Shown here: positions 56,450 to 64,000 of the stretch, piece by piece
Layout of the letters: the number at the start of each line of letters is the position of its first letter
Numbering within the stretch: the first letter of the stretch is position 1
Origin: an uncultured Bacteroidota bacterium
GTDB lineage: Bacteria; Bacteroidota; Bacteroidia; Flavobacteriales; Flavobacteriaceae
NCBI GenBank assembly: GCA_902614065.1
Contig: CACMJT010000009.1
Coordinates: 1 to 64,000 of the forward strand
DNA: 64,000 nt
Reading direction: 5' to 3'
Notes under the pieces: generated by a model
Told to the model about the DNA's origin: nothing
Seen by the model: the letters and a program-made list of their open reading frames with translations, nothing else
Databases searched by the model: none
Made by a program: the position numbers and the translations under genes

Positions 56450-57429
56450 ATTATGTCTTTTAAAGTTTCAATTCCGTAACCTGTGACTGATGAGATGAAG
56501 TGAACATCGATATTCAAAGATTTTAATTTATTATTAGATATAAGATCACTAATATCATCTTTACCAAGTAAATCACATTTGGTTACAACAAGAAATTTTT
56601 CCTTATTTAATAACTCCTTGTTATATTTTCTTAATTCATCAACAAGAATATTAAATTTTTTATCAATATTTTGAGATTCACATGAAACAAGAAATACAAG
56701 AATTGAATTTCTTTCAATGTGACGCAAAAAATGATGTCCGAGCCCCTTTCCTTTACTAGCACCCTTGATTATCCCTGGTATGTCAGAAACAACAAACGTG
56801 TTAAAGTCTTTATACTTTACAATACCCAGGTTAGGTTTTAAAGTTGTAAACTCATAATTTCCAATTTTTGGTTTTGCGTCTGTTATTACGCTTAATAATG
56901 TAGATTTTCCAGAATTAGGAAATCCAACAAAACCAACATCAGCTAGAACTTTTAGTTCAATAGTTAATTTTTTTTCAGTACCCTCAATACCAGGCTGTGA
57001 ATACTTTGGTGTTTGATTGGTTGACGATTTGAAATGCCAATTGCCTAAACCTCCTTTACCACCCCTTACCGCGTTAAACTCCTCTCCATCTTCAATTGAT
57101 TCAAATAAAACTTCACCCGTTTCAGTATCCTTTACGACACTACCGACTGGTATTTTTATGAATTCATCCTTTCCATTAGCGCCAGAACTTCTAGATTTAC
57201 TTCCATTTTCACCATGCTGAGCTTTGAAATGTTTCTTGAACTTAAAATGAAATAACGTCCAAAGATTTTTGTCTGTCTTAAATATAATATTACCACCATC
57301 TCCACCATCTCCACCATCGGGTCCTCCTTTTGCTACAAACTTTTCTCTTCTTAAGTGTGATGATCCTGCACCACCATTTCCAGACCTAACAAAAACTTTT
57401 ACATAATCGACGAAATTATCCTCGGTCAT
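56419..57429 (-). CDS. obgE: GTPase Obg/CgtA
   Basis: Obg is an essential GTPase of late 50S assembly and stress response. The 336 residues have the glycine-rich Obg domain (1-158, with [15 protein letters not shown] and [11 protein letters not shown]) and the G domain with P-loop GFPNSGKST (169-177), switch segment [20 protein letters not shown] and TKCDLLG. The extra C-terminal OCT domain of longer Obg proteins is absent. It starts two bases after adk. Confidence 0.96.
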   Translation of the reverse strand: MTEDNFVDYVKVFVRSGNGGAGSSHLRREKFVAKGGPDGGDGGDGGNIIFKTDKNLWTLFHFKFKKHFKAQHGENGSKSRSSGANGKDEFIKIPVGSVVKDTETGEVLFESIEDGEEFNAVRGGKGGLGNWHFKSSTNQTPKYSQPGIEGTEKKLTIELKVLADVGFVGFPNSGKSTLLSVITDAKPKIGNYEFTTLKPNLGIVKYKDFNTFVVSDIPGIIKGASKGKGLGHHFLRHIERNSILVFLVSCESQNIDKKFNILVDELRKYNKELLNKEKFLVVTKCDLLGKDDISDLISNNKLKSLNIDVHFISSVTGYGIETLKDIMWKKLNIQSH

Positions 57430-57431
57430 TT

Positions 57432-58004
57432 TTAAAATTTTTGAATCAAATCTACAAGTCTTGAACTAATTTCATCAATGTCACCTACTCCACTAACGGA
57501 ATAAAACTTATTCATTTTTTGATAATATTGTATCAAGGGTTCAGTTTTTTTTCTGTATTCATTAAGTCTTGTGTGAATTTTATCTTCACTCTGATCATCA
57601 GCCCGACCTGAAATTTCACCTCTTTTAAGCAGTCTATCTTTTAATAAATTATCACTAACGTCCAAAGCTACAGTTGCAGTTAGTAATAACTCATGTTTAG
57701 ATAATATTTTATTCATTTCGTTAGCTTGATAAATTGTTCTGGGAAATCCATCAAAAATAAAACCATTGCTTGGTAAGTTTAATTCAATTTCATTTTCTAA
57801 CATCGAAACGGTTATTTCATCTGGAACCAACTCACCCTTTTCAGCATATACTTTAGCTTTTAAACCTAGTTCAGTTTCGGTCTTTATATTTTTTCTAAAA
57901 ACATCACCTGTTGAAATGTGTACCAAGTCATATTTATTTTTCAAGAATGTTGCTTGAGTACCCTTACCACTTCCGGGCTTTCCAAATAGAATTAAGTTTA
58001 ACAT
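57432..58004 (-). CDS. adk: Adenylate kinase
   Basis: Adk balances ATP, ADP and AMP. The 190 residues are the short form with P-loop GKPGSGKGT (8-16), the NMP-binding [17 protein letters not shown] and the lid segment with [10 protein letters not shown]. The lid has no zinc cysteines. It is the first gene of the adk-obgE-(TPR protein)-mpl-HAD operon and is divergent from purK. Confidence 0.96.
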   Translation of the reverse strand: MLNLILFGKPGSGKGTQATFLKNKYDLVHISTGDVFRKNIKTETELGLKAKVYAEKGELVPDEITVSMLENEIELNLPSNGFIFDGFPRTIYQANEMNKILSKHELLLTATVALDVSDNLLKDRLLKRGEISGRADDQSEDKIHTRLNEYRKKTEPLIQYYQKMNKFYSVSGVGDIDEISSRLVDLIQKF

Positions 58005-58017
58005 TATAATTTTTTTA

Positions 58018-58025
58018 CAAATATA
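58018..58025 (-). promoter_or_regulatory. -7 box of the adk operon
   Basis: TATATTTG on the minus strand is a full TANNTTTG match, 13 bases before the adk ATG. Exactly 19 bases upstream is TTTA, three of four matches to the -33 element. Confidence 0.4.
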
Positions 58026-58072
58026 TCGAATTACAAAAGATGATTAAATTATTCCCCATCTATAAATTAATG

Positions 58073-58080
58073 TATTTTTG
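58073..58080 (+). promoter_or_regulatory. -7 box of purK
   Basis: TATTTTTG is a full match to TANNTTTG, 13 bases before the purK start codon. No TTTG lies at the standard distance upstream. Confidence 0.32.
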
Positions 58081-58093
58081 AAAAATAAAAGTT

Positions 58094-59239
58094 TTGATTT
58101 TGAACAAAAAAATTGGAATTATTGGTGGTGGACAGTTAGGTAAAATGATACTGGACGAAACCAACAAAATGGATATTCCTGTTAGTATTCTTGATCCAAG
58201 TATTGATTCACCATGCAGTAATTTATCACATAACTTTATTCAGGGTGATTTTAAAGATTATGATACAATATTAAATTTTGGATTAAAGCATGATATTATT
58301 TCATATGAAATTGAACACATCAATGTTGATGCTTTAGATGAGCTGACCAGAAGAGGGGTTAAAGTCTTGCCCTCACCAAAAATATTAAGAATAATTCAAG
58401 ATAAAAACAAACAAAAATTATTCTTTAAAAAAAATAATTTCCCAACATCAAATTTCACATATTTTAAATCAAAAAATGAACTTCGAGATTTTCACAAAAA
58501 AAATAATATAAATTTTCCTTGTGTTTGGAAAAAAACCAAATTTGGTTACGATGGTTTTGGTGTTAAAATATTAAAAGGTGAAAATGATTTTCTTGATTTG
58601 CCTGATTGTGAAATGATTATTGAAGATTTAGTCGTGTTTAAAAAAGAACTATCTGTTATTGTTGCCATGAATGAAGATGGTAAATTAAAAACATATGAAG
58701 CTGTGGAAATGGAATTCAATCCTAACTCAAACCAAGTTGAATTTGTAATTAGTCCGGCTAATGTTAGTGAGGAAATTAACATAAATGCAAAAAAAATTGC
58801 ATCTGAACTAGCAAAAAAAATAAATTTAGTTGGTTTATTGGCTGTTGAAATGTTTTTAACATCAGATAAAAAAATATTAATAAATGAGATTGCGCCAAGA
58901 CCACACAACAGCGGTCATTTTTCAATAGATGCATGTTCAACTTCTCAATTTAAACAACATATAAATTCGATCATGAATTATGAACTCGGGGAAACTTCTC
59001 ATGAAAAATGTGCAATAATGATAAATTTGGTAGGAGAAGAAAATTACAATGGTAAGGTGAAATATGAAAATATTGATTTCATTAAAAACCAAAATGACGT
59101 TTTTATTCATCTTTATGGGAAAAAAATAACGAGACCAAACAGAAAAATGGGACATGTGACAGTAATTTGTGATAACTTTGTTGAAGGATATAAAAAAGCT
59201 AAAGAAATTAAAAACACCATTAAAGTTAAAAGTTGTTAG
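58094..59239 (+). CDS. purK: N5-carboxyaminoimidazole ribonucleotide synthase
   Basis: PurK adds bicarbonate to AIR with ATP to give N5-CAIR in purine synthesis. The 381-residue ATP-grasp enzyme has the N-terminal GIIGGGQLGKMIL, the ATP-grasp core with FPCVWKKTKFGYDGFGV and the metal-binding LINEIAPRPHNSGHFSID. The start codon is TTG at 58094 or 58100; no ATG is available near the conserved N-terminus. purE follows with one base between. Confidence 0.95.
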   Translation: MILNKKIGIIGGGQLGKMILDETNKMDIPVSILDPSIDSPCSNLSHNFIQGDFKDYDTILNFGLKHDIISYEIEHINVDALDELTRRGVKVLPSPKILRIIQDKNKQKLFFKKNNFPTSNFTYFKSKNELRDFHKKNNINFPCVWKKTKFGYDGFGVKILKGENDFLDLPDCEMIIEDLVVFKKELSVIVAMNEDGKLKTYEAVEMEFNPNSNQVEFVISPANVSEEININAKKIASELAKKINLVGLLAVEMFLTSDKKILINEIAPRPHNSGHFSIDACSTSQFKQHINSIMNYELGETSHEKCAIMINLVGEENYNGKVKYENIDFIKNQNDVFIHLYGKKITRPNRKMGHVTVICDNFVEGYKKAKEIKNTIKVKSC

Positions 59240-59240
59240 T

Positions 59241-59717
59241 ATGGTAAAAATTGGAATAATCATGGGTAGTAAATCAGACTACCCCATTATGAAAGAGGCA
59301 ACAGAAATTCTCGATGAGTTTGGGATTAGTTATGAAACTGAAATTGTATCAGCTCATAGAACACCTGAAAAAATGATGGATTACAGCAAAAATGCCCATA
59401 AAAGAGGTATCAAAGTTATAATAGCAGGTGCAGGGGGTGCAGCACATCTCCCAGGCATGGTTGCATCAAATTCACCCCTTCCTGTTATTGGTGTACCGAT
59501 TAAGTCCAGGAATTCAATTGATGGATGGGATTCAGTTCTTTCAATTTTACAAATGCCTGGTGGAGTCCCTGTTGCAACAGTTGCGTTAAATGGTGCTAAA
59601 AATGGTGCAATATTAGCTGCTGAAATACTTGGTGTAAATGACGCAAAGATTCAAAAAAAAATAATTAATTATAAGTCAGAGCTTGAACGAAAGGTTAATT
59701 CTTCGAAACTAAAATAA
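59241..59717 (+). CDS. purE: N5-carboxyaminoimidazole ribonucleotide mutase
   Basis: PurE moves the carboxyl group of N5-CAIR to give CAIR. From ATG 59241 the product has 158 residues, with the family motifs GIIMGSKSDYP, SAHRTPEKM and GAGGAAHLPGMVA, the length of class I PurE that works with PurK. A frame extending 24 codons upstream overlaps purK and is not homologous. The operon order purK-purE is conserved in many bacteria. Confidence 0.96.
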   Translation: MVKIGIIMGSKSDYPIMKEATEILDEFGISYETEIVSAHRTPEKMMDYSKNAHKRGIKVIIAGAGGAAHLPGMVASNSPLPVIGVPIKSRNSIDGWDSVLSILQMPGGVPVATVALNGAKNGAILAAEILGVNDAKIQKKIINYKSELERKVNSSKLK

Positions 59718-59788
59718 TTTGTCAACAAAGAGTTAAAAACTTTATTTAATATCTCAAATTTTTTACACAAAATTTCTTGCTAATTATA

Positions 59789-59796
59789 TAATTTTG
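59789..59796 (+). promoter_or_regulatory. -7 box of gcvP
   Basis: TAATTTTG matches the Bacteroidota -7 consensus fully, 13 bases before ATG 59809. The TTG at 59794 that could serve as a longer gcvP start lies inside this box, which supports the later ATG. No clear -33 element is seen. Confidence 0.4.
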
Positions 59797-59808
59797 AGGC
59801 TTCAAAAA

Positions 59809-62646
59809 ATGAGTTTTTCTAACAGACATATTGGAATAGATAAAGAGAGTGAAAAAATCATGCTTGATTACCTTGGTGTCAATGATAAAGAAACACTCAT
59901 TAAAGAGACAATCCCACACGAAATAAGACTAAAAAAAGACATAACTCTAGAAAAAGAGATGTCAGAAGCTCAATTTCTTGATCATATATATAAACTGTCT
60001 CAAGAAAACAAGTATTTTAAAAACTACATTGGCAGAGGATATCACGAGTCTATACTCCCCCCCGTAATACAACGGAATATTTTAGAAAACCCAGGATGGT
60101 ATACTGCATATACTCCTTACCAAGCAGAAGTTGCTCAAGGTAGGCTTGAGGCGCTTTTGAACTATCAAACTGTTATATGTGATTTGACTGGAATGGAGTT
60201 ATCCAATGCATCGTTACTTGATGAGGGAACATCTGCAGCTGAAGCAATGACAATGCTCTTTGCAAATAGAGATAGGGAAAAAGTAAATAAAAACTGTAAT
60301 AAATTTTTTGTTGCTGATGATGTATTTGATCAAACACTTGATGTTTTAATGACTAGAGCAGAACCATTGGGAATTGAAATTGTCAAAAATAGTATTGATA
60401 AAATCAATGTAGATAAAAGTTTCTTTGGAAGTTATGTTCAGTATACTGGAAAAAACGGTCAAATTAACGATTTAAAAACCATATCGAAAACCATCAGTAA
60501 TTTTGATATAAAACTTATAGTTGCAGCTGATTTGCTTTCTCTAACCATTCTTGAAAAACCTTCACTTTTTAATTGTGATGTAGTTGTCGGTACTTCTCAA
60601 AGGTTTGGAATTCCTCTTGGATATGGTGGCCCTCATGCGGGATACTTTGCGACAAAAAAACAATACAAGAGATCCATTCCTGGCAGAATAATAGGTGTTT
60701 CAAAGGACACAGATGGAAACAGGGCATTGAGAATGGCTTTACAAACGAGAGAACAACATATAAAAAGAGAAAGAGCAACTTCAAATATATGTACTGCCCA
60801 AGTATTATTGGCAGTAATGGCCGGAATGTATGCAGTTTATCATGGTCCGGATGGATTAAAGAAAATTGGAAAAAAAATTAATGACTTAACGAGAATTCTT
60901 TATTCAAATTTAAATAGGCTAGGAATAAAAGTGATCAATAATAGTTTTTTTGATACTATTCATTTTGAGATTGAAAGTGAAAAAATTAGGGCAATAGCAG
61001 AAAAAAATAAATTGAATTTTAATTATGTAGATGAAAATGAAATTTCAATTTCAATTAATGAATCCACTGAGCTAAATGATATCAAGCAAATCGTTCAGGT
61101 TGTATGTGAGTCAACAGGCAAAGATTATCATTTTGAATCTGAAAGTGATTTTGAATCAATTCCAAATAATTTTTGTAGGAAATCAGAATTTTTAAGGGAA
61201 GAAGTCTTCAACAAATATCGTTCGGAAACTTCAATGATGAGATACATCAAGTCTCTTGAAAGAAAAGACTTATCATTAAACCACTCCATGATTGCGTTGG
61301 GTTCTTGTACTATGAAGTTAAATGCTGCAGCTGAAATGTTACCTCTAAGCTGGAAAAGATGGAATAATATTCACCCATTTGCACCCATTGATCAAACAAA
61401 TGGGTATCAAATTGTTCTCAACAAACTTGAAAAACAATTAAACGAAATTACTGGTTTTCATGCAACTTCACTACAACCAAATTCCGGTGCTCAAGGTGAA
61501 TACGCTGGATTGATGGTGATAAGGTCATATTTTAAAAGTATAAATCAAACAAATAGAAATATATGTATTATACCTTCATCAGCCCATGGTACAAATCCAG
61601 CCTCGGCTGTAATGGCAGGAATGAAAGTTGTAGTTGTTGGTACTGACAAGTATGGAAATATAAACGAGGATGAATTGAAACTAAAAGCTGAGGAGCACAG
61701 TAATAATTTGGCTGCATTGATGATTACTTATCCTTCAACTCATGGTGTTTTTGAGTCCTCAATCAAAAGAATAACAGATATAATACACAAATATGGTGGA
61801 CAAGTCTACATGGACGGGGCAAATATGAATGCACAAGTAGGCTTAACAAACCCCTATCAAATTGGAGCTGATGTGTGCCACCTAAATTTACACAAGACCT
61901 TTGCAATACCCCATGGTGGTGGCGGCCCAGGCGTCGGTCCAATATGTGTGAGAAAACATTTGAGTGATTTCTTACCCCAAACTGATCGATCAAAACATAA
62001 ACAGTTTTCTGTAAAAGCAATATCATCTGCGCCTTGGGGATCAGCGATGGCCTGTCTAATTTCCTACGCTTACATTTGTATGATGGGTTCCAAGGGACTT
62101 AAAAGAGCAACAGAAATTGCAATATTAAATGCAAACTACATCAAGAAAAGAATAGAAAAAGACTATAAAATTTTATATACAGGGGAATTGGGTCGATCAG
62201 CTCATGAGATGATAATTGACTGCAGAGATTATAAAGAAGAATTTGGTGTTGGTGTCATGGATATTGCTAAAAGGCTTATAGACTATGGATTTCACGCTCC
62301 TACTGTTTCATTCCCTGTTCCCGGAACGATGATGATTGAACCTACTGAAAGTGAAAATCTAGATGAAATTGATAGGTTTTGTGATGCACTGATTTCAATC
62401 AAGGCAGAAATAATTATGTGTTCAAAAGATGATACTCATAATATCTTAAAAAACTCTCCTCATACATTAGAAACCTTAACAAGTGAAGTATGGAATCACA
62501 ATTATAGTCGAAAAGAAGCAGCTTACCCACTACCTTACCTTGAAAGCAATAAATTTTGGCCAACTGTGACAAGGATAGATGATGCATTTGGTGATAGAAA
62601 TTTAATATGCACCTGTAATCCAATTGAGGATTATATTAAATCTTAA
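59809..62646 (+). CDS. gcvP: Glycine dehydrogenase (decarboxylating), P-protein
   Basis: P-protein decarboxylates glycine on PLP and passes the aminomethyl group to the H-protein lipoyl arm, giving CO2 and methylene-THF with the T protein. From ATG 59809 the single chain has 945 residues, with the two homologous halves fused. The PLP lysine is Lys696 in HLNLHKTFAIPHGGG. The N-terminus SNRHIGIDKESE matches the family. The other glycine-cleavage genes are not in the window. FolD in this window uses its product. Confidence 0.97.
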   Translation: MSFSNRHIGIDKESEKIMLDYLGVNDKETLIKETIPHEIRLKKDITLEKEMSEAQFLDHIYKLSQENKYFKNYIGRGYHESILPPVIQRNILENPGWYTAYTPYQAEVAQGRLEALLNYQTVICDLTGMELSNASLLDEGTSAAEAMTMLFANRDREKVNKNCNKFFVADDVFDQTLDVLMTRAEPLGIEIVKNSIDKINVDKSFFGSYVQYTGKNGQINDLKTISKTISNFDIKLIVAADLLSLTILEKPSLFNCDVVVGTSQRFGIPLGYGGPHAGYFATKKQYKRSIPGRIIGVSKDTDGNRALRMALQTREQHIKRERATSNICTAQVLLAVMAGMYAVYHGPDGLKKIGKKINDLTRILYSNLNRLGIKVINNSFFDTIHFEIESEKIRAIAEKNKLNFNYVDENEISISINESTELNDIKQIVQVVCESTGKDYHFESESDFESIPNNFCRKSEFLREEVFNKYRSETSMMRYIKSLERKDLSLNHSMIALGSCTMKLNAAAEMLPLSWKRWNNIHPFAPIDQTNGYQIVLNKLEKQLNEITGFHATSLQPNSGAQGEYAGLMVIRSYFKSINQTNRNICIIPSSAHGTNPASAVMAGMKVVVVGTDKYGNINEDELKLKAEEHSNNLAALMITYPSTHGVFESSIKRITDIIHKYGGQVYMDGANMNAQVGLTNPYQIGADVCHLNLHKTFAIPHGGGGPGVGPICVRKHLSDFLPQTDRSKHKQFSVKAISSAPWGSAMACLISYAYICMMGSKGLKRATEIAILNANYIKKRIEKDYKILYTGELGRSAHEMIIDCRDYKEEFGVGVMDIAKRLIDYGFHAPTVSFPVPGTMMIEPTESENLDEIDRFCDALISIKAEIIMCSKDDTHNILKNSPHTLETLTSEVWNHNYSRKEAAYPLPYLESNKFWPTVTRIDDAFGDRNLICTCNPIEDYIKS

Positions 62647-62676
62647 TTTATTTAATACTTTTACAAAAACTATTTT

Positions 62677-63735
62677 ATGTCAATAAAAATCTCTGGAACT
62701 GGGTCTTTTATACCTAAAAACATAGTTAAAAATAACACCTTTTTAGATTCAGAATTTTATGATAAAAATGGTGAACCCTACCCAAACTCGAACAAAGATA
62801 TCATTGAGAAATTTGAATTAATCACAGGTATTAAAGAAAGGAGATATGCTGATAAAAACCACAACACGTCAGATTTAGCAACTTTTGCCTCAATTGAAGC
62901 TATCGAAGATGCTGGAATTGATAAAGAAGAAATTGACTACATAATTGTTGCTCATAATTTTGGTGAAATTGATTATAACACCAACCAATACATAGCTCTT
63001 CCTTCTGTAGCTACACTTGTAAAACACAAACTTGAAATTAGTAACGAAAATTGTGTTGCATATGATATAATATTTGGTTGTCCAGGTTGGGTTGAAGGTA
63101 TAATTCAAGCAAAAGCATTTATAAATTCTGGAATGGCAAAAAAATGCTTAGTTATTGGTGCCGACACCCTATCTCGAACTGTTGATAAAAATGACAGAGA
63201 TTCGTTAATATTTGCTGATGGTGCGGGTGCCTCAATTGTTGAAAAAAGTGAAGATGAGGGTGGAATATTATCTCACAAGACAATAACAAAAGCTGGAAAA
63301 GAAGCCTTATATCTGTTCTGTAAAAACTCCTACAGCCCAAAAATAAAATCGAAAACAAAGTTCATAAAGATGAATGGAAGAAAAGTTTATGAATTTGCAA
63401 TTTCAACCATTCCACATGCTCTAAAATCTTGCATTGAAAAAAGTGGTAAGAATATAGATGATATTAAAAAAATATTTTTACATCAAGCAAACGAAAAACT
63501 TGACGAAGCAGTATTAAAATATTTTTATAAACTTTATGATAGGCCAATTCCTGAAAACATAATGCCTATAAGTGTTGATGTACTAGGTAATACATCTGTT
63601 GCTACTATACCTACACTTTATGATATTGTATTAAAGAAAAACTTTAAAGGACATAAACTCAAGAAAGGTGACACCATTATTTTCGCAAGTGTCGGAGCCG
63701 GCATGAATGTCAATGCAATCACTTACCAAATTTAA
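62677..63735 (+). CDS. 3-oxoacyl-ACP synthase III family protein
   Basis: This KAS III-fold enzyme condenses an acyl-CoA with a carrier-bound extender. The 352 residues keep the catalytic triad: Cys135 (IIFGCPGWVEG), His269 (FLHQAN) and Asn305 (VLGNTSVATIP). Compared with standard FabH (about 317 residues) there is an insertion near residues 22-45 (NGEPYPNSNKD). It may be a secondary FabH with a specialised substrate, not the main initiator. It lies 30 bases after gcvP and two bases before an MlaE-type permease, so a lipid-related role is a guess. Confidence 0.85.
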   Translation: MSIKISGTGSFIPKNIVKNNTFLDSEFYDKNGEPYPNSNKDIIEKFELITGIKERRYADKNHNTSDLATFASIEAIEDAGIDKEEIDYIIVAHNFGEIDYNTNQYIALPSVATLVKHKLEISNENCVAYDIIFGCPGWVEGIIQAKAFINSGMAKKCLVIGADTLSRTVDKNDRDSLIFADGAGASIVEKSEDEGGILSHKTITKAGKEALYLFCKNSYSPKIKSKTKFIKMNGRKVYEFAISTIPHALKSCIEKSGKNIDDIKKIFLHQANEKLDEAVLKYFYKLYDRPIPENIMPISVDVLGNTSVATIPTLYDIVLKKNFKGHKLKKGDTIIFASVGAGMNVNAITYQI

Positions 63736-63737
63736 CT

Positions 63738-64000
63738 ATGAAATACCTAAGAGATATTGGAAAATATTTTTTGATGGTAAAATTGTCTTTTACAAAACCT
63801 TGCAAGAAAAACATACTCTATAAGCTAGTTTTTAAAGAAATTAATGATTTAGTCTTAGACTCTATCCCAATTGTATCAATATTATCATTTTTCATTGGAG
63901 GAGTTGTTTCAATTCAGATGGCGCTTAACTTAGAAAGTCCATTGTTGTCAAAGACCTTGATCGGTTTTGCAACTCGACAGTCTGTAATTCTAGAGTTTGC
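63738..64000 (+). CDS. MlaE-type ABC transporter permease, partial (3' end outside window)
   Basis: The frame from ATG 63738 runs 87 codons to the window edge. It reads MKYLRDIGKYFLMVKLSF, then VLDSIPIVSILSFFIGGV and VSIQMALNL, the start of an MlaE permease, including the hydrophobic stretch near residues 43-60. MlaE proteins move phospholipids between inner and outer membranes. Its ATPase and MCE partners would lie beyond the window. Confidence 0.85.
   Translation, partial: MKYLRDIGKYFLMVKLSFTKPCKKNILYKLVFKEINDLVLDSIPIVSILSFFIGGVVSIQMALNLESPLLSKTLIGFATRQSVILEF

Noticed and set aside
59169-59240. Upstream extension of purE into purK
   Set aside because: PurE homologues start near MVKIGIIMGS at 59241; the earlier codons are purK in another frame.

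Overview
The window looks like core chromosome of a marine, proteorhodopsin-bearing member of the Bacteroidota, class Flavobacteriia. The evidence is very AT-rich coding DNA, promoters of the Bacteroidota type (TTTG, about 19 bases, TANNTTTG), a SusC/SusD pair, a fused single-chain PurL, type B L31, the str-S10-spc-alpha ribosomal order without tuf, and a proteorhodopsin with a divergent blh gene. Genes are packed very tightly. No gap exceeds about 235 bases. I see no tRNA or rRNA gene, insertion sequence, prophage or CRISPR array.

Layout. At 1-257 is the start of rpmE2 (L31 type B), which runs off the left edge. From 350 to 6801 a plus-strand run encodes a DUF4199 membrane protein, a membrane glycosyltransferase, a phosphosugar mutase, an ABC exporter, and an ECF sigma factor with a one-pass membrane protein and a secreted helical 'sensor'. 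purL follows (6892-10536). Next is a MarR regulator leading a beta-oxidation operon ordered like Bacillus fadN-fadA-fadE, then an M28 peptidase. From 17783 to 22172 are mixed genes: a PLP-dependent CBS/cysteine synthase, a LolC/E-like permease, a DUF1343/NamZ protein, queE and a VOC protein. folD, ffh and blh lie on the minus strand, divergent from proteorhodopsin (25547-26269). argS, gltA, eno and carA (minus) follow.

From 48601 down to 31877 is one uninterrupted 32-gene block on the minus strand, rpsL to rplQ. It includes fusA, secY, infA, rpmJ, rpmD and rpoA. A near-ideal promoter precedes it and a UUCG-capped terminator ends it. Upstream of rpsL on the same strand is an orphan SusC/SusD outer-membrane uptake pair with its own terminator. 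rlmB is divergent from susC. The minus-strand run adk-obgE-(secreted repeat protein)-mpl-HAD phosphatase meets rlmB tail to tail. On the right, purK-purE, gcvP, a KAS III enzyme and the start of an MlaE-type permease lie on the plus strand.

The genes combine growth machinery (translation, nucleotides, folate and glycine C1 units), heterotrophic nutrition (SusCD import, fatty-acid oxidation, secreted peptidase, cell-wall recycling by Mpl and NamZ-like proteins) and light-driven proton pumping. I did not find a clearly new biological system. The best leads are the ECF sigma/membrane/sensor trio, the 32-base palindrome in front of the MarR-fad operon, the inverted repeat at the proteorhodopsin promoter, the pentapeptide-repeat tail on L17, and a permease promoter embedded in its divergent neighbour's coding sequence. 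All functions are inferred by reading motifs; no database search was run.
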